Below are positions 1-6,932 of a stretch of 6,932 bases of DNA, one piece after another. The DNA lies in the NCBI GenBank assembly GCA_900543365.1, contig UQRG01000080.1, positions 1-6,932 of the forward strand, given 5' to 3'. Source of the DNA: an uncultured Eubacterium sp. GTDB taxonomy: Bacteria; Bacillota; Clostridia; Lachnospirales; CAG-274. The translations under genes were made by a program, and so were the position numbers. The notes beneath the pieces are model-generated. The model had not been told where the DNA came from. It saw nothing but the letters and a program-made list of their open reading frames with translations, and did no database searches. How positions within the stretch are numbered: the first letter of the stretch is position 1; each line of letters starts with the position of its first letter.

Positions 1-65
1 CTATTGAATTTATGCAAAATATACTACTTTTAACTATAATATACCCTGCAATCTATATTTTATTC

Positions 66-100
66 AGAGTATGCCTTATATATTCATTAAGACATACTCT
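66..100 (-). terminator. Inverted repeat downstream of purL, possible weak terminator
   Basis: AGAGTATG (66-73) is exactly complementary to CATACTCT (93-100). Inside it, after one mismatch, CTTA/TAAG adds four more pairs and leaves a 9-nt loop. The hairpin begins 22 bp after the purL stop codon, where an operon terminator would be expected. On the minus strand the 3' flank (GAATAAAATATAG) is A-rich rather than a U run, so it does not fit a classic intrinsic terminator. It may be a weak terminator or an mRNA 3'-end stabilising stem. The rest of 1-122 is very AT-rich and shows no gene. Confidence 0.4.
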
Positions 101-122
101 AATTAATTATATATTATTTAAA

Positions 123-1253
123 TTATTTAAAGTATTCAACGCCAGAAATAAATATCTTTTGATCCTTTTCGCCAGGTACATTAGTGAATATTCCATTACC
201 AATTCTCTCTGAATGACCCATCTTACCTAATACTCTACCATCCGGACTTGTAATACCTTCAACAGCATAAATAGAACCATTTGGATTATACTTAATATCA
301 TAAGTAGGTTCACCATTAATATTAACATACTGAGTTGCAATTTGACCATTATCAGCAAGGGCTTTAATTGTAGCCTCATTAGCTACAAATCTACCTTCAC
401 CGTGAGAGAATGCTACTCTGTGAACCTGACCAACAGCAGTATTCCATAACCAAGGTGACTTGTCAGAAATAATCTTAGTATCAGCAAGGCAAGAAATATG
501 TCGACCAATAGTATTGAATGTAAGAGTTGGTGCAGTTTCTTCCATATCTCTAATTTCACCATAAGGTACAAGACCAAGCTTAATAAGAGCCTGGAAACCA
601 TTACAAATGCCTAACATAAGACCATCTCTGTTCTTAAGCAAATTCATAGTAGCTTCCTTAACTTTTGGATTTCTAAATACAGCAGCAATAAACTTACCTG
701 AACCCTCTGGTTCATCGCCGGCAGAAAAACCACCAGGAATCATAATAATCTGACTATTGTTAATCATTTCTGCCATTTTATCAATACTCTCAGCAAGCCA
801 TTCATTCTTAAGGTTACTTATAACAAGAGTATCTGCAATAGCTCCAGCATTTTCAAATGCCTTCTTAGTATCATACTCACAGTTAGTTCCCGGGAACACA
901 GGAATAAATACCCTAGGAGCAGCAATACCCTTGCCAGTATGCTTTTTAACTGCAATTTCAAATGGCTTAAGAGTAATATTCTTAGTATCAAATGTGCTAT
1001 AATATTTAGTTGGGAAAATTCTTTCAAGTGGCTTAAACCAAGTCTTTTTAGCCTCATCAATAGTTATTACTTCTCCATTAACCTTGAATAGATTTTCTTC
1101 AATAGTTTCACCGATTATCTTATAGTCATAACCTTCTAAAAGTTCCTTAACTGACTCTTCATCTCCAGGAATTTCAAGAATAAATGAGCCATAATTATAA
1201 TTAAATAAATCATCATCGTTTATTTCAAAGCCAATATCATTACCAAATGCCAT
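123..1253 (-). CDS. purL: PurL C-terminal fragment: end of synthetase plus glutaminase domain (frameshifted purL)
   Basis: This is the C-terminal third of phosphoribosylformylglycinamidine (FGAM) synthase, the cytosolic fourth step of de novo purine synthesis, separated from its N-terminal part by a frameshift. The first ~95 residues finish the second AIRS-type synthetase domain. From about residue 112 it is a class I glutamine amidotransferase that supplies ammonia from glutamine. Visible motifs are FPGTNCEYD (120-128), PGGFSAGDEPEGSG (173-186), GICNGFQ with nucleophile Cys217, SHGEGRF, and GHSER with the catalytic His347 and Glu349 pair. The protein ends in EYFK, as clostridial PurL does. 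The ATG at 1253 is probably only an internal Met: no Shine-Dalgarno sequence precedes it, and the frame stays open to 1346 with family-like sequence (GGIAAALSKMAFGN). The fragment is therefore unlikely to be translated alone unless the frame is restored. It is not a separate purQ, because synthetase sequence precedes the amidotransferase. Confidence 0.93.
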   Translation of the reverse strand: MAFGNDIGFEINDDDLFNYNYGSFILEIPGDEESVKELLEGYDYKIIGETIEENLFKVNGEVITIDEAKKTWFKPLERIFPTKYYSTFDTKNITLKPFEIAVKKHTGKGIAAPRVFIPVFPGTNCEYDTKKAFENAGAIADTLVISNLKNEWLAESIDKMAEMINNSQIIMIPGGFSAGDEPEGSGKFIAAVFRNPKVKEATMNLLKNRDGLMLGICNGFQALIKLGLVPYGEIRDMEETAPTLTFNTIGRHISCLADTKIISDKSPWLWNTAVGQVHRVAFSHGEGRFVANEATIKALADNGQIATQYVNINGEPTYDIKYNPNGSIYAVEGITSPDGRVLGKMGHSERIGNGIFTNVPGEKDQKIFISGVEYFK

Positions 1254-1333
1254 TTTACTTAAAGCAGCAGCAATACCACCTTGACCAATTGTGCCAGCAG
1301 CAGTAACAGCCTTGTCTTTAATAAGTTTACTAA

Positions 1334-1349
1334 CTAACTTAAGTTCTTA
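1334..1349 (-). other. purL: Frameshift junction in purL (one base missing)
   Basis: The upstream frame reads ...FDSLIKNLS then TAG at 1334-1336. The downstream frame lies one base back (-1) and is blocked by a TAA at 1347-1349, so the change must fall between these two stops. The coding strand here is AACTTAAGTTAGTTAG. Adding one A to the AA gives AAC TTA AAG TTA GTT, that is N-L-K-L-V, joining FDSLIKN to KLVSKLIKDKAV as expected for the family. From 3865 to 123 is 3743 bases; one more gives 1248 codons including the stop, a 1247-residue protein of normal long-form length. A -1 frame relation means a one-base loss (or two-base gain). No X XXY YYZ slippery heptamer is present, which argues against programmed frameshifting. 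Confidence 0.88.
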
Positions 1350-3865
1350 ATAAGTGAATCAAATACAGGCAAATCATTATCATCATATTCAGTTGTAAGT
1401 TTAACTATATAACTTTCAATTGTTTTAAGTTCTGGTGAAATAATAGTATCAATATCTGAAACATCAACAGCAAATGAAACTAATGTAGGCGGAACATCTA
1501 AGTCATTAAATGTACCAGACATACTATCTTTACCACCAATTGAAGCTGTACCGAGCTTCATCTGGGCAACTAATGCACCAAGTAAAGCACTAAAAGGCTT
1601 ACCCCATCTTTCAGGTGTATTACCCAATCTTTCAAAATATTCCTGGAAAGTAAGTCTACAAGAATCATAATTTCCACCAGTTGCAACTATTTTAGCTACA
1701 GATTCAACTACTGCATATAATGCACCGTGGAAAGGACTCCATTTGGCAACCTTTGGATTATATCCAAAACTCATAAGAGTTGCTGTAGTAGTATCACCAT
1801 CTAATACTGGAACTTTAGCAGCCATAGCCTCTACCGGTGTAAGCTGATTTTTACCACCAAAAGGCATAAGAACTGTACCAGCACCAATAGTAGAATCAAA
1901 TCTTTCAGAAAGACCTTTCTGACAAGCTACATTTAAATCAGAAAGAGTTTCAAGCCATTTTTCTTTAATATTTCCAGAAGTTTCAACCTTAGCTGGTTTT
2001 TCTGCAGGTGACTTAACTTCTACTGTTGTATATTGTGCAGCACCATTTGTATCAAGAAAATCTCTTGAAATATTTACAATATCATTACCATTCCAGAACA
2101 TCTTTAATCTTCTGTCATCAGTTACTTCTGCAACAACAGTAGCCTCAAGATTTTCTTCATTAGCAAACTTAATAAATCTATCAACATCACTCTTGTCTAC
2201 AACAACAGCCATTCTTTCTTGAGATTCAGAAATAGCAAGTTCAGTACCATCAAGACCTTCATACTTCTTAGGTACTAAGTCAAGATTAATTTCAAGACCC
2301 TCTGCAAGCTCACCAATAGCAACAGATACACCACCTGCACCAAAGTCATTACATCTCTTAATCATTCTGCTAACTTCAGAATTTCTAAATAATCTCTGTA
2401 TCTTTCTTTCTGTAGGTGCATTACCCTTTTGAACTTCAGCACCACAAGTGTGTATAGATTCAGTATTATGCTCCTTAGAAGAACCAGTTGCACCACCACA
2501 ACCATCTCTACCAGTTCTACCACCAGTTAAAATAATAATATCGCCCTTTTCTGGTCTCTCTCTTACAACATCACTCTTTTTAGCAGCGGCTATAACAGCA
2601 CCGATTTCCATTCTTTTAGCAACATAACCCTCATCATAAATTTCTGTAACCTGACCTGTTGCAAGACCAATTTGATTACCGTAAGAGCTATAACCGTGAG
2701 CTGCTGAACGCACAAGCTTAGACTGAGGAAGTTTACCTGGAATAGTATCCTGAACAGGCACTGTAGGGTCACCTGCACCAGTAACTCTCATAGCCTGATA
2801 TACATAACTTCTACCAGAAAGAGGGTCTCTAATACAACCACCAATACAAGTTGCAGCACCACCAAAAGGTTCGATTTCAGTTGGATGGTTATGGGTTTCG
2901 TTTTTAAACATAATAAGGTAGTCTTCTGTCTTACCATCAATATCAACTGGCACCACAATACTACAAGCATTAATTTCTTCAGATTCATCGAAGTTTGCAA
3001 GTTTTCCTTGAACCTTTAATGCTCTCATACCCATTACAGCAATATCCATTAAACACTGCGGCTTATTTTCACGACCTAAATCCTTCTTTAAATCAAGATA
3101 CATTTTGTAAGCATCTTCGATGACCTTCTTATACTTACCATCTTCAAATTTAACATCTGTAATATTTGTTGCAAATGTAGTATGTCTACAGTGGTCTGAC
3201 CAATAAGTATCAATAACTTTAATTTCAGTAATGCTAGGGTCTCTTTTTTCAGTATCTTTAAAATATTTCTGACAGAAAATAATATCAGCATCACTCATTG
3301 CAAGACCCATTTCAGCCCTTAAAGCAAGAAGTTCTGCTTCACTTTTATCAATAAATCCAGTTAAGGTTTCAACGGTTTTAGGAATATTAAGTTTCATTCT
3401 TAATGTTTCTGGCTTTTCCATTGAAGCCTCTCTTGAATCAACAGGGTTAATGCAATAATTCTTGATTTTTTCAATATCTCCTACTGTTAATTTACCCTTT
3501 AATACAAAAATTTTAGCAGCATTAATAACAGCATTATCATCTCCAGATATAATCTGAACACACTGCATAGCAGAGTCAGCTCTTTGGTCATACTGTCCCG
3601 GTAAATACTCCATACCAAAAGCTACTTCATCATCAGAAATATCAAATTTTTCAAGATAAACATTATCAACAGGAGGTTCTGAAAATATAGTTTTTTCAGC
3701 TACAGCAAAAGCATCATCAGAAATATCTTCTACATCATATCTGTAAAGTATTCTTAAACCTTCAAGAGCTGATATTTCAAAATTTTCCTTAATGTCGGCA
3801 AAAAGCTGACTAGCCTCAATATCACAGCCTTTTTTCTTTTCTACAAAAATTCTTTTAATAGACAT
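1334..3865 (-). CDS. purL: PurL N-terminal fragment: FGAM synthase synthetase domains (frameshifted purL)
   Basis: FGAM synthase converts FGAR, glutamine and ATP to FGAM, glutamate, ADP and phosphate. This 843-codon frame carries the PurS-like N-terminal domain (YLPGQYDQRADSA, 88-100), the linker, and the two AIRS-type synthetase halves. Visible are YWSDHCRHTTF (221-231), NETHNHP (322-328), the glycine-rich GGRTGRDGCGGATGSS (448-463), RCNDFGAGGVS (504-514), GLSERFDSTIGAGT (651-664) and GGKDSMSGTF (777-786). The start is firm: ATG at 3865 is preceded by GAAAGGAT with AGGA 8 bp upstream. The frame ends at a TAG (1334-1336) inside the second synthetase half, about 400 residues before a long-form PurL should end; the missing part follows in the -1 frame. 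It lies 31 bp after tgt with no promoter or riboswitch seen between, so it is probably cotranscribed with tgt. Identity is very secure; whether the gene is functional depends on the frameshift being real. Confidence 0.95.
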   Translation of the reverse strand: MSIKRIFVEKKKGCDIEASQLFADIKENFEISALEGLRILYRYDVEDISDDAFAVAEKTIFSEPPVDNVYLEKFDISDDEVAFGMEYLPGQYDQRADSAMQCVQIISGDDNAVINAAKIFVLKGKLTVGDIEKIKNYCINPVDSREASMEKPETLRMKLNIPKTVETLTGFIDKSEAELLALRAEMGLAMSDADIIFCQKYFKDTEKRDPSITEIKVIDTYWSDHCRHTTFATNITDVKFEDGKYKKVIEDAYKMYLDLKKDLGRENKPQCLMDIAVMGMRALKVQGKLANFDESEEINACSIVVPVDIDGKTEDYLIMFKNETHNHPTEIEPFGGAATCIGGCIRDPLSGRSYVYQAMRVTGAGDPTVPVQDTIPGKLPQSKLVRSAAHGYSSYGNQIGLATGQVTEIYDEGYVAKRMEIGAVIAAAKKSDVVRERPEKGDIIILTGGRTGRDGCGGATGSSKEHNTESIHTCGAEVQKGNAPTERKIQRLFRNSEVSRMIKRCNDFGAGGVSVAIGELAEGLEINLDLVPKKYEGLDGTELAISESQERMAVVVDKSDVDRFIKFANEENLEATVVAEVTDDRRLKMFWNGNDIVNISRDFLDTNGAAQYTTVEVKSPAEKPAKVETSGNIKEKWLETLSDLNVACQKGLSERFDSTIGAGTVLMPFGGKNQLTPVEAMAAKVPVLDGDTTTATLMSFGYNPKVAKWSPFHGALYAVVESVAKIVATGGNYDSCRLTFQEYFERLGNTPERWGKPFSALLGALVAQMKLGTASIGGKDSMSGTFNDLDVPPTLVSFAVDVSDIDTIISPELKTIESYIVKLTTEYDDNDLPVFDSLIKNLS

Positions 3866-3896
3866 AATAGTTATCCTTTCTGTTTATATATTAATT

Positions 3897-5033
3897 TCAT
3901 TTTTTGTCATTTTCAAGAAAGCCTTCTAATCTCATTTTTTTATATTCTGCAAACTTACCCTCATCAAGTGCATTTCTTATTTCTTCCATCATATTATTAA
4001 AGAAATAAAGATTATGAATAACACAAAGTCGCATTGCAAGCATTTCCTTAGCTTTAAACAAGTGTCTAATGTATGCTTTACTATACCTTTGGCAAGTAGG
4101 ACAATGACATTCATTGTCAATCGGTGTGTCATCAAGCTCATACTTAGCATTAAGTAAATTTAACTTACCCTTGTTTGTGTAAACATTAGCGTGTCTACCA
4201 TTTCTAGCAGGCAATACACAATCAAAAAAGTCAACACCTCTATCAACAGCCTCAAGTATATTAGCTGGTGTACCAACCCCCATCAAATAAGTCGGCTTAT
4301 TTTTAGGAAGATAAGGAACTACATTTTCAATTGTTTCATACATTTTATCGTGACTTTCACCTACAGCAAGACCTCCGATAGCATATCCAGGTAAGTCAAA
4401 TTCACTTATTCTCTTTGCGTGTTCAATTCTAATATCCTTTAAAGTACCACCTTGATTAATACCAAAAAGAAGCTGATGTCTGTTTATGGTATCTTCAAGA
4501 GAGTTAAGCTCATTCATTTTAACAATACATCGTTCAAGCCAGCGAGTTGTTCTTTCAACAGACTTTTGGATATATGTTCTATCTGCAAGAGATGGCGGAC
4601 ATTCATCAAAAGCCATAGCAATAGTTGAACCCAGGTTAGATTGAATTGCCATACTTTCCTCTGGTCCCATAAATATTTTATGACCATCAATGTGAGAATT
4701 AAAATAAACACCTTCCTCTTTAATCTTTCTAAGAGTTGTAAGAGAAAAAACTTGAAATCCACCAGAATCAGTAAGTATAGGCTTATCCCAAACCATAAAC
4801 TTATGAAGACCACCGAGCTTTTTAACAACTTTATCACCAGGTCTTAAGTGAAGATGATAAGTATTTGAAAGCTCAACTTGGCATTTAATATTCTGCAAAT
4901 CTTCAGTAGATACTGCACCTTTAATAGCAGCAGTTGTACCTACATTCATAAATACAGGAGTTTGAATAGTGCCGTGTACAGTTTCTAACTGACCTCGTTT
5001 AGCACTGCCCTCTGTCTTTAATAATTTATACAT
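3897..5033 (-). CDS. tgt: tRNA-guanine transglycosylase
   Basis: Tgt exchanges guanine 34 for the queuosine precursor preQ1 in tRNAs with GUN anticodons (Asp, Asn, His, Tyr) and acts in the cytosol, probably as a homodimer. The 378 residues match the usual bacterial length. Visible are the general-base Asp89 in DSGGFQ, Asp143 and Cys145 in FDEC, Gln194 in GINQGG, and GGLAVGE (220-226), whose Val224 is typical of bacterial rather than eukaryotic enzymes. The nucleophile Asp271 lies in FFDCVLPARNGRH, and the zinc site is Cys309, Cys311, Cys314 and His340. The start is set at the ATG at 5033, which has AAGAGG 6 bp upstream; a longer frame from a TTG at 5075 adds 14 unrelated residues and begins upstream of the predicted transcript start. 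It is first in the operon with purL. Some clostridial Tgts may salvage queuine instead of preQ1, which this sequence cannot settle. Confidence 0.96.
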   Translation of the reverse strand: MYKLLKTEGSAKRGQLETVHGTIQTPVFMNVGTTAAIKGAVSTEDLQNIKCQVELSNTYHLHLRPGDKVVKKLGGLHKFMVWDKPILTDSGGFQVFSLTTLRKIKEEGVYFNSHIDGHKIFMGPEESMAIQSNLGSTIAMAFDECPPSLADRTYIQKSVERTTRWLERCIVKMNELNSLEDTINRHQLLFGINQGGTLKDIRIEHAKRISEFDLPGYAIGGLAVGESHDKMYETIENVVPYLPKNKPTYLMGVGTPANILEAVDRGVDFFDCVLPARNGRHANVYTNKGKLNLLNAKYELDDTPIDNECHCPTCQRYSKAYIRHLFKAKEMLAMRLCVIHNLYFFNNMMEEIRNALDEGKFAEYKKMRLEGFLENDKK

Positions 5034-5039
5034 AGCAAA

Positions 5040-5045
5040 CCTCTT
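5040..5045 (-). promoter_or_regulatory. tgt: Ribosome binding site that sets the tgt start
   Basis: The minus strand reads AAGAGG, then TTTGCT, then ATG at 5033. The 6-bp spacing is near optimal and selects this ATG over the upstream in-frame TTG at 5075, which has no comparable site. Confidence 0.75.
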
Positions 5046-5063
5046 ATAATTATTTTTAACATT

Positions 5064-5092
5064 AGTATACAACAAATTTAAAGATAATTCAA
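5064..5092 (-). promoter_or_regulatory. Predicted sigma-A promoter for tgt-purL
   Basis: On the minus strand TTGAAT (5087-5092) and TATACT (5064-5069) are separated by exactly 17 bp. Four of six and five of six bases match the -35 and -10 consensus. Transcription would begin near 5057, leaving a leader of about 24 nt that contains the tgt ribosome binding site. No operator, PurR-box or riboswitch fold was recognised, and the leader is too short for a riboswitch. Confidence 0.6.
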
Positions 5093-5099
5093 TTTATAA

Positions 5100-5128
5100 T
5101 TGCAAAAAATCCGAAAAAAAGTTATACT
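5100..5128 (+). promoter_or_regulatory. Predicted sigma-A promoter for the rRNA methyltransferase gene
   Basis: TTGCAA (5100-5105) and TATACT (5123-5128) are separated by 17 bp. Transcription would start near 5135, giving a leader of about 47 nt before the ATG at 5182. The spacer holds two A-tracts (5104-5109 and 5114-5120) centred about one helical turn apart, suggesting bent DNA. Its -35 box lies only 7 bp from the -35 box of the opposing tgt promoter. Confidence 0.5.
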
Positions 5129-5181
5129 GTTACTATAAAGTACATTTTACTAAATTTTATATAGTATAATAGGAGAATAAA

Positions 5182-6318
5182 ATGAATAAAATTAAGCTTA
5201 GAGCAACAACAACATTCGGACTTGAAGCTGTTGCTAAAAGAGAAATTGAAAATTTAGATTTTTCGGATATTAAGGTATCTGATGGATATGTTGAATATAT
5301 AACAGACTATAGAGGAATTGTACAATCAAATCTATGGCTTCGTACAGCAGATAAAATTTTAATGGTTATTGGAGAATTTGAAGCAGTTACTTTTGAAGAA
5401 CTTTTTGACAATACCTTTGCTTTACCTTGGACTAACCTTATACCAAAGGACGGTAATTTTATAATTACTGGTAAATCATTTAAATCTACACTTTCTAGTG
5501 TGCCTGCTTGTCAATCAATAACCGAAAAAGCTATAATTAAGAAATTACAAACCAAATACGATATAAAAAGATTTCCTAAAACCGGAGCTGAATATACAGT
5601 ACAGGTTTCTATATTAAAAAATAAGGTTACACTTACACTTAACACCTCTGGTCCTTCACTGCATAAAAGAGGTTATCGTCACGGACAAGTAATAGCACCT
5701 TTAAAAGAAACTATGGCTGCTGCTCTTATTGAATTAAGCTATTGGAAAAAAGATAGAATTTTTCTTGACCCTTGTTGTGGTTCTGGTACACTTCCTATTG
5801 AAGCTGCAATGATTGGCAGAAATATTGCACCTGGACTTAGTAGAAAATTTGCCTCTGAAAAATGGGATTTTATTCCTAAAGAACTTTGGCAAGACGAAAG
5901 AAAAAAAGCATATTCTGCTATAGATTACGATTGTAAATTGCAAATTTATGGTTCTGATATAAACGCTCACGCCGTCGAAATTGCTAAAGTAAATGCAGAA
6001 AATGCCGGTGTTGATGATTGCATAACATTTAGACAAATTCCTTTTAATAAACTTAAATTAATGGGTGACTATGGCGTTTGCGTATCTAACCCACCTTATG
6101 CCGAAAGAATGGGTAATCTTGCAGATGTAGAAAGACTTTATACAGATATGGGTAAGCTTTTTAAAACAAATAAAACTTGGTCTACATATTTTATTACTTC
6201 GCACGAAGGCTTTGAAAAACTATATGGCAGAAAAGCTGATAAAAAAAGAAAATTGTTTAACGGTAATGTTAAAACTGACTACTACCAATATTTCGGTGAA
6301 AGACCACCAAAAAAATAA
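5182..6318 (+). CDS. rlmL: THUMP-domain SAM-dependent 23S rRNA guanine-N2 methyltransferase (RlmL/YpsC family)
   Basis: This belongs to the COG0116 family (B. subtilis YpsC and the N-terminal half of E. coli RlmL), which transfers methyl from S-adenosylmethionine to N2 of a 23S rRNA guanine (G2445 in E. coli). Older databases call it a putative N6-adenine DNA methylase because of its NPPY motif. The N-terminal signature TFGLEAVAKREI (11-22) precedes a THUMP RNA-binding region to about residue 155, then HKRGYR (161-166). The Rossmann-type methyltransferase domain has the SAM loop FLDPCCGSGTLPIEAA (194-209), GSDIN (257-261) and catalytic SNPPY (302-306). At 378 residues it is a normal single-domain YpsC length, lacking the second (RlmK) domain of E. 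coli RlmL. The ATG has AGGAG (5171-5175) 6 bp upstream. It is apparently monocistronic, divergent from tgt and convergent with the deacetylase. The family is certain; the exact rRNA position is inferred. Confidence 0.93.
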   Translation: MNKIKLRATTTFGLEAVAKREIENLDFSDIKVSDGYVEYITDYRGIVQSNLWLRTADKILMVIGEFEAVTFEELFDNTFALPWTNLIPKDGNFIITGKSFKSTLSSVPACQSITEKAIIKKLQTKYDIKRFPKTGAEYTVQVSILKNKVTLTLNTSGPSLHKRGYRHGQVIAPLKETMAAALIELSYWKKDRIFLDPCCGSGTLPIEAAMIGRNIAPGLSRKFASEKWDFIPKELWQDERKKAYSAIDYDCKLQIYGSDINAHAVEIAKVNAENAGVDDCITFRQIPFNKLKLMGDYGVCVSNPPYAERMGNLADVERLYTDMGKLFKTNKTWSTYFITSHEGFEKLYGRKADKKRKLFNGNVKTDYYQYFGERPPKK

Positions 6319-6331
6319 ATATTTATTATAT

Positions 6332-6371
6332 AAAACAAGGATGAAGCTATTAAAAGTTTCATCCTTATTTT
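6332..6371. terminator. Bidirectional intrinsic terminator between convergent genes
   Basis: AAGGATGAAGCT (6337-6348) pairs with AGTTTCATCCTT (6355-6366) in a 12-bp stem containing one G-U wobble, with a 6-nt ATTAAA loop. AAAA (6332-6335) on one side and TTTT (6368-6371) on the other give a U run in either direction. It sits 13 bp past the methyltransferase stop and 26 bp past the deacetylase stop, so it can end both convergent transcripts. Confidence 0.85.
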
Positions 6372-6397
6372 AAAATAATTTAAATATAAATAAAAAT

Positions 6398-6932
6398 TTA
6401 TTGATTTAATATTTGACGACCTTCTGTATTTATTGTATAATTATCTTTATGTATTAACTGGCTAATAGGCACTATCTCGTACCCCTTTTCTTTCAAACCC
6501 TTAATTATAGTATCTAGGACATCTGGTGTAAATTTCGCATCATTGTGAAATAATATTATTGAACCATTACCTAAATGCTTGTGATTAAGTACTTGCTTTA
6601 TTTCGTGTTCACTCCCCAATTCTTTCCAATCTAAACTATCAATATCCCACTGTACTGGATAATAATTACACTCCTCAGCAGCAGTAATTACTGTATCATT
6701 ATATTCACCAAATGGTGGTCTGTATAAATTAGGTTCTATATTTAATAAGGACTTTATCTTGTTATGACATTCCATAATATTTTTCTTATTTTCTTCAAGA
6801 CTTAATTTTGAACTATGAGGGTGTGTATTACTGTGGTTACCAATATCATTACCTGCCTCATAAATCTTCTTAACCTCTTCAGGGTATTTATCAACCCAAT
6901 AACCACACAAGAAAAATGTTGCATTTACATTG
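6398..6932 (-). CDS. Polysaccharide deacetylase (NodB homology domain), 5' end outside window
   Basis: This is a carbohydrate esterase family 4 enzyme, a metal-dependent deacetylase of N-acetylated sugars in peptidoglycan or a related polymer, usually acting outside the membrane. About 177 residues are visible. The frame is open to the right edge, and the codons at 6911-6931 read NVNATFF, leading into LCGYWVDKYP as in the family, so the TTG at 6910 is not the start. Counting that codon as residue 1, the zinc-binding motif is HSNTHPH (26-32), RPPFG is at 64-68, DSLDW at 91-95, and the catalytic His122 lies in ILFHND. The TFDDG-type motif with the catalytic Asp, and any signal peptide or membrane anchor, would be beyond the window. 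The C-terminal tail (LIHKDNYTINTEGRQ) resembles clostridial members of the PdaA/PdaB-like group. Whether it acts on vegetative wall or spore cortex cannot be told here. Confidence 0.92.
   Translation of the reverse strand, partial: NVNATFFLCGYWVDKYPEEVKKIYEAGNDIGNHSNTHPHSSKLSLEENKKNIMECHNKIKSLLNIEPNLYRPPFGEYNDTVITAAEECNYYPVQWDIDSLDWKELGSEHEIKQVLNHKHLGNGSIILFHNDAKFTPDVLDTIIKGLKEKGYEIVPISQLIHKDNYTINTEGRQILNQ

Noticed and set aside
12..40. Possible plus-strand promoter with TATAAT at 35-40
   Set aside because: The -35 position (ATGCAA, 12-17) matches only three of six consensus bases, and the promoter would only drive antisense transcription into purL. TATAAT-like strings are frequent in such AT-rich DNA.
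12..212. Short plus-strand open frame of 66 codons at the left edge
   Set aside because: It has no ribosome binding site, overlaps the 3' end of purL in antisense, and its hydrophobic composition follows from AT-rich sequence.
1334..1360. Programmed -1 ribosomal frameshifting to make full-length PurL
   Set aside because: The overlap has no X XXY YYZ slippery heptamer and no upstream Shine-Dalgarno-like stimulator. A simple base loss explains the data, and recoding is not known to me for this family.
5034..5075. Extended tgt start at the TTG at 5075
   Set aside because: The extra 14 residues do not look like Tgt, no ribosome binding site precedes the TTG, and it lies upstream of the predicted transcription start. 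The ATG at 5033 has a good site.
5165..5170. Perfect TATAAT just before the methyltransferase ribosome binding site
   Set aside because: Transcription from it would start about 5 nt before the ATG, leaving out the AGGAG, and no good -35 box lies 16-18 bp upstream.
5734..6036. Minus-strand open frame of 100 codons inside the methyltransferase gene
   Set aside because: It is antisense to the conserved SAM-binding domain, has no recognisable domain, and is a shadow of that coding sequence.

Overview
The window is AT-rich chromosomal DNA that reads like a Gram-positive anaerobe of the class Clostridia. The evidence is AGGAG-type ribosome binding sites, sigma-A-like promoters, A/T-ending codons, a long-form PurL with a fused glutaminase domain of the type common in Lachnospiraceae and relatives, a YpsC-type RNA methyltransferase, and a clostridial-style polysaccharide deacetylase. 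The class is fairly secure; family or genus is not. Nothing mobile, repetitive or RNA-coding was recognised.

Layout. The left edge (1-122) has no gene and holds one 8-bp inverted repeat just past the purL stop. From 5033 down to 123 on the minus strand lie tgt (queuosine tRNA-guanine transglycosylase) and then, 31 bp later, purL (FGAM synthase), apparently one operon transcribed right to left. purL is broken into two open frames. The N-terminal 843 codons stop at 1334, and the remaining synthetase and glutaminase sequence continues in the -1 frame from about 1346. Restoring one base near 1337-1346 gives a continuous 1247-residue enzyme of normal length with every key motif, so this is a recent single-base deletion or a sequencing/assembly error.

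Positions 5034-5181 form a divergent promoter region. A promoter facing left serves tgt-purL and one facing right serves the rlmL/ypsC-like 23S rRNA methyltransferase gene (5182-6318). That gene converges on a polysaccharide deacetylase on the minus strand, whose 5' end lies beyond the right edge. The two share a symmetrical intrinsic terminator at 6332-6371.

Functionally this is housekeeping DNA: de novo purine synthesis, tRNA modification, rRNA modification and a cell-wall or spore polysaccharide enzyme. I found no sign of a new biological system. The observation most worth checking is the purL frameshift; the tgt-purL pairing and the compact divergent promoter are minor points of interest.
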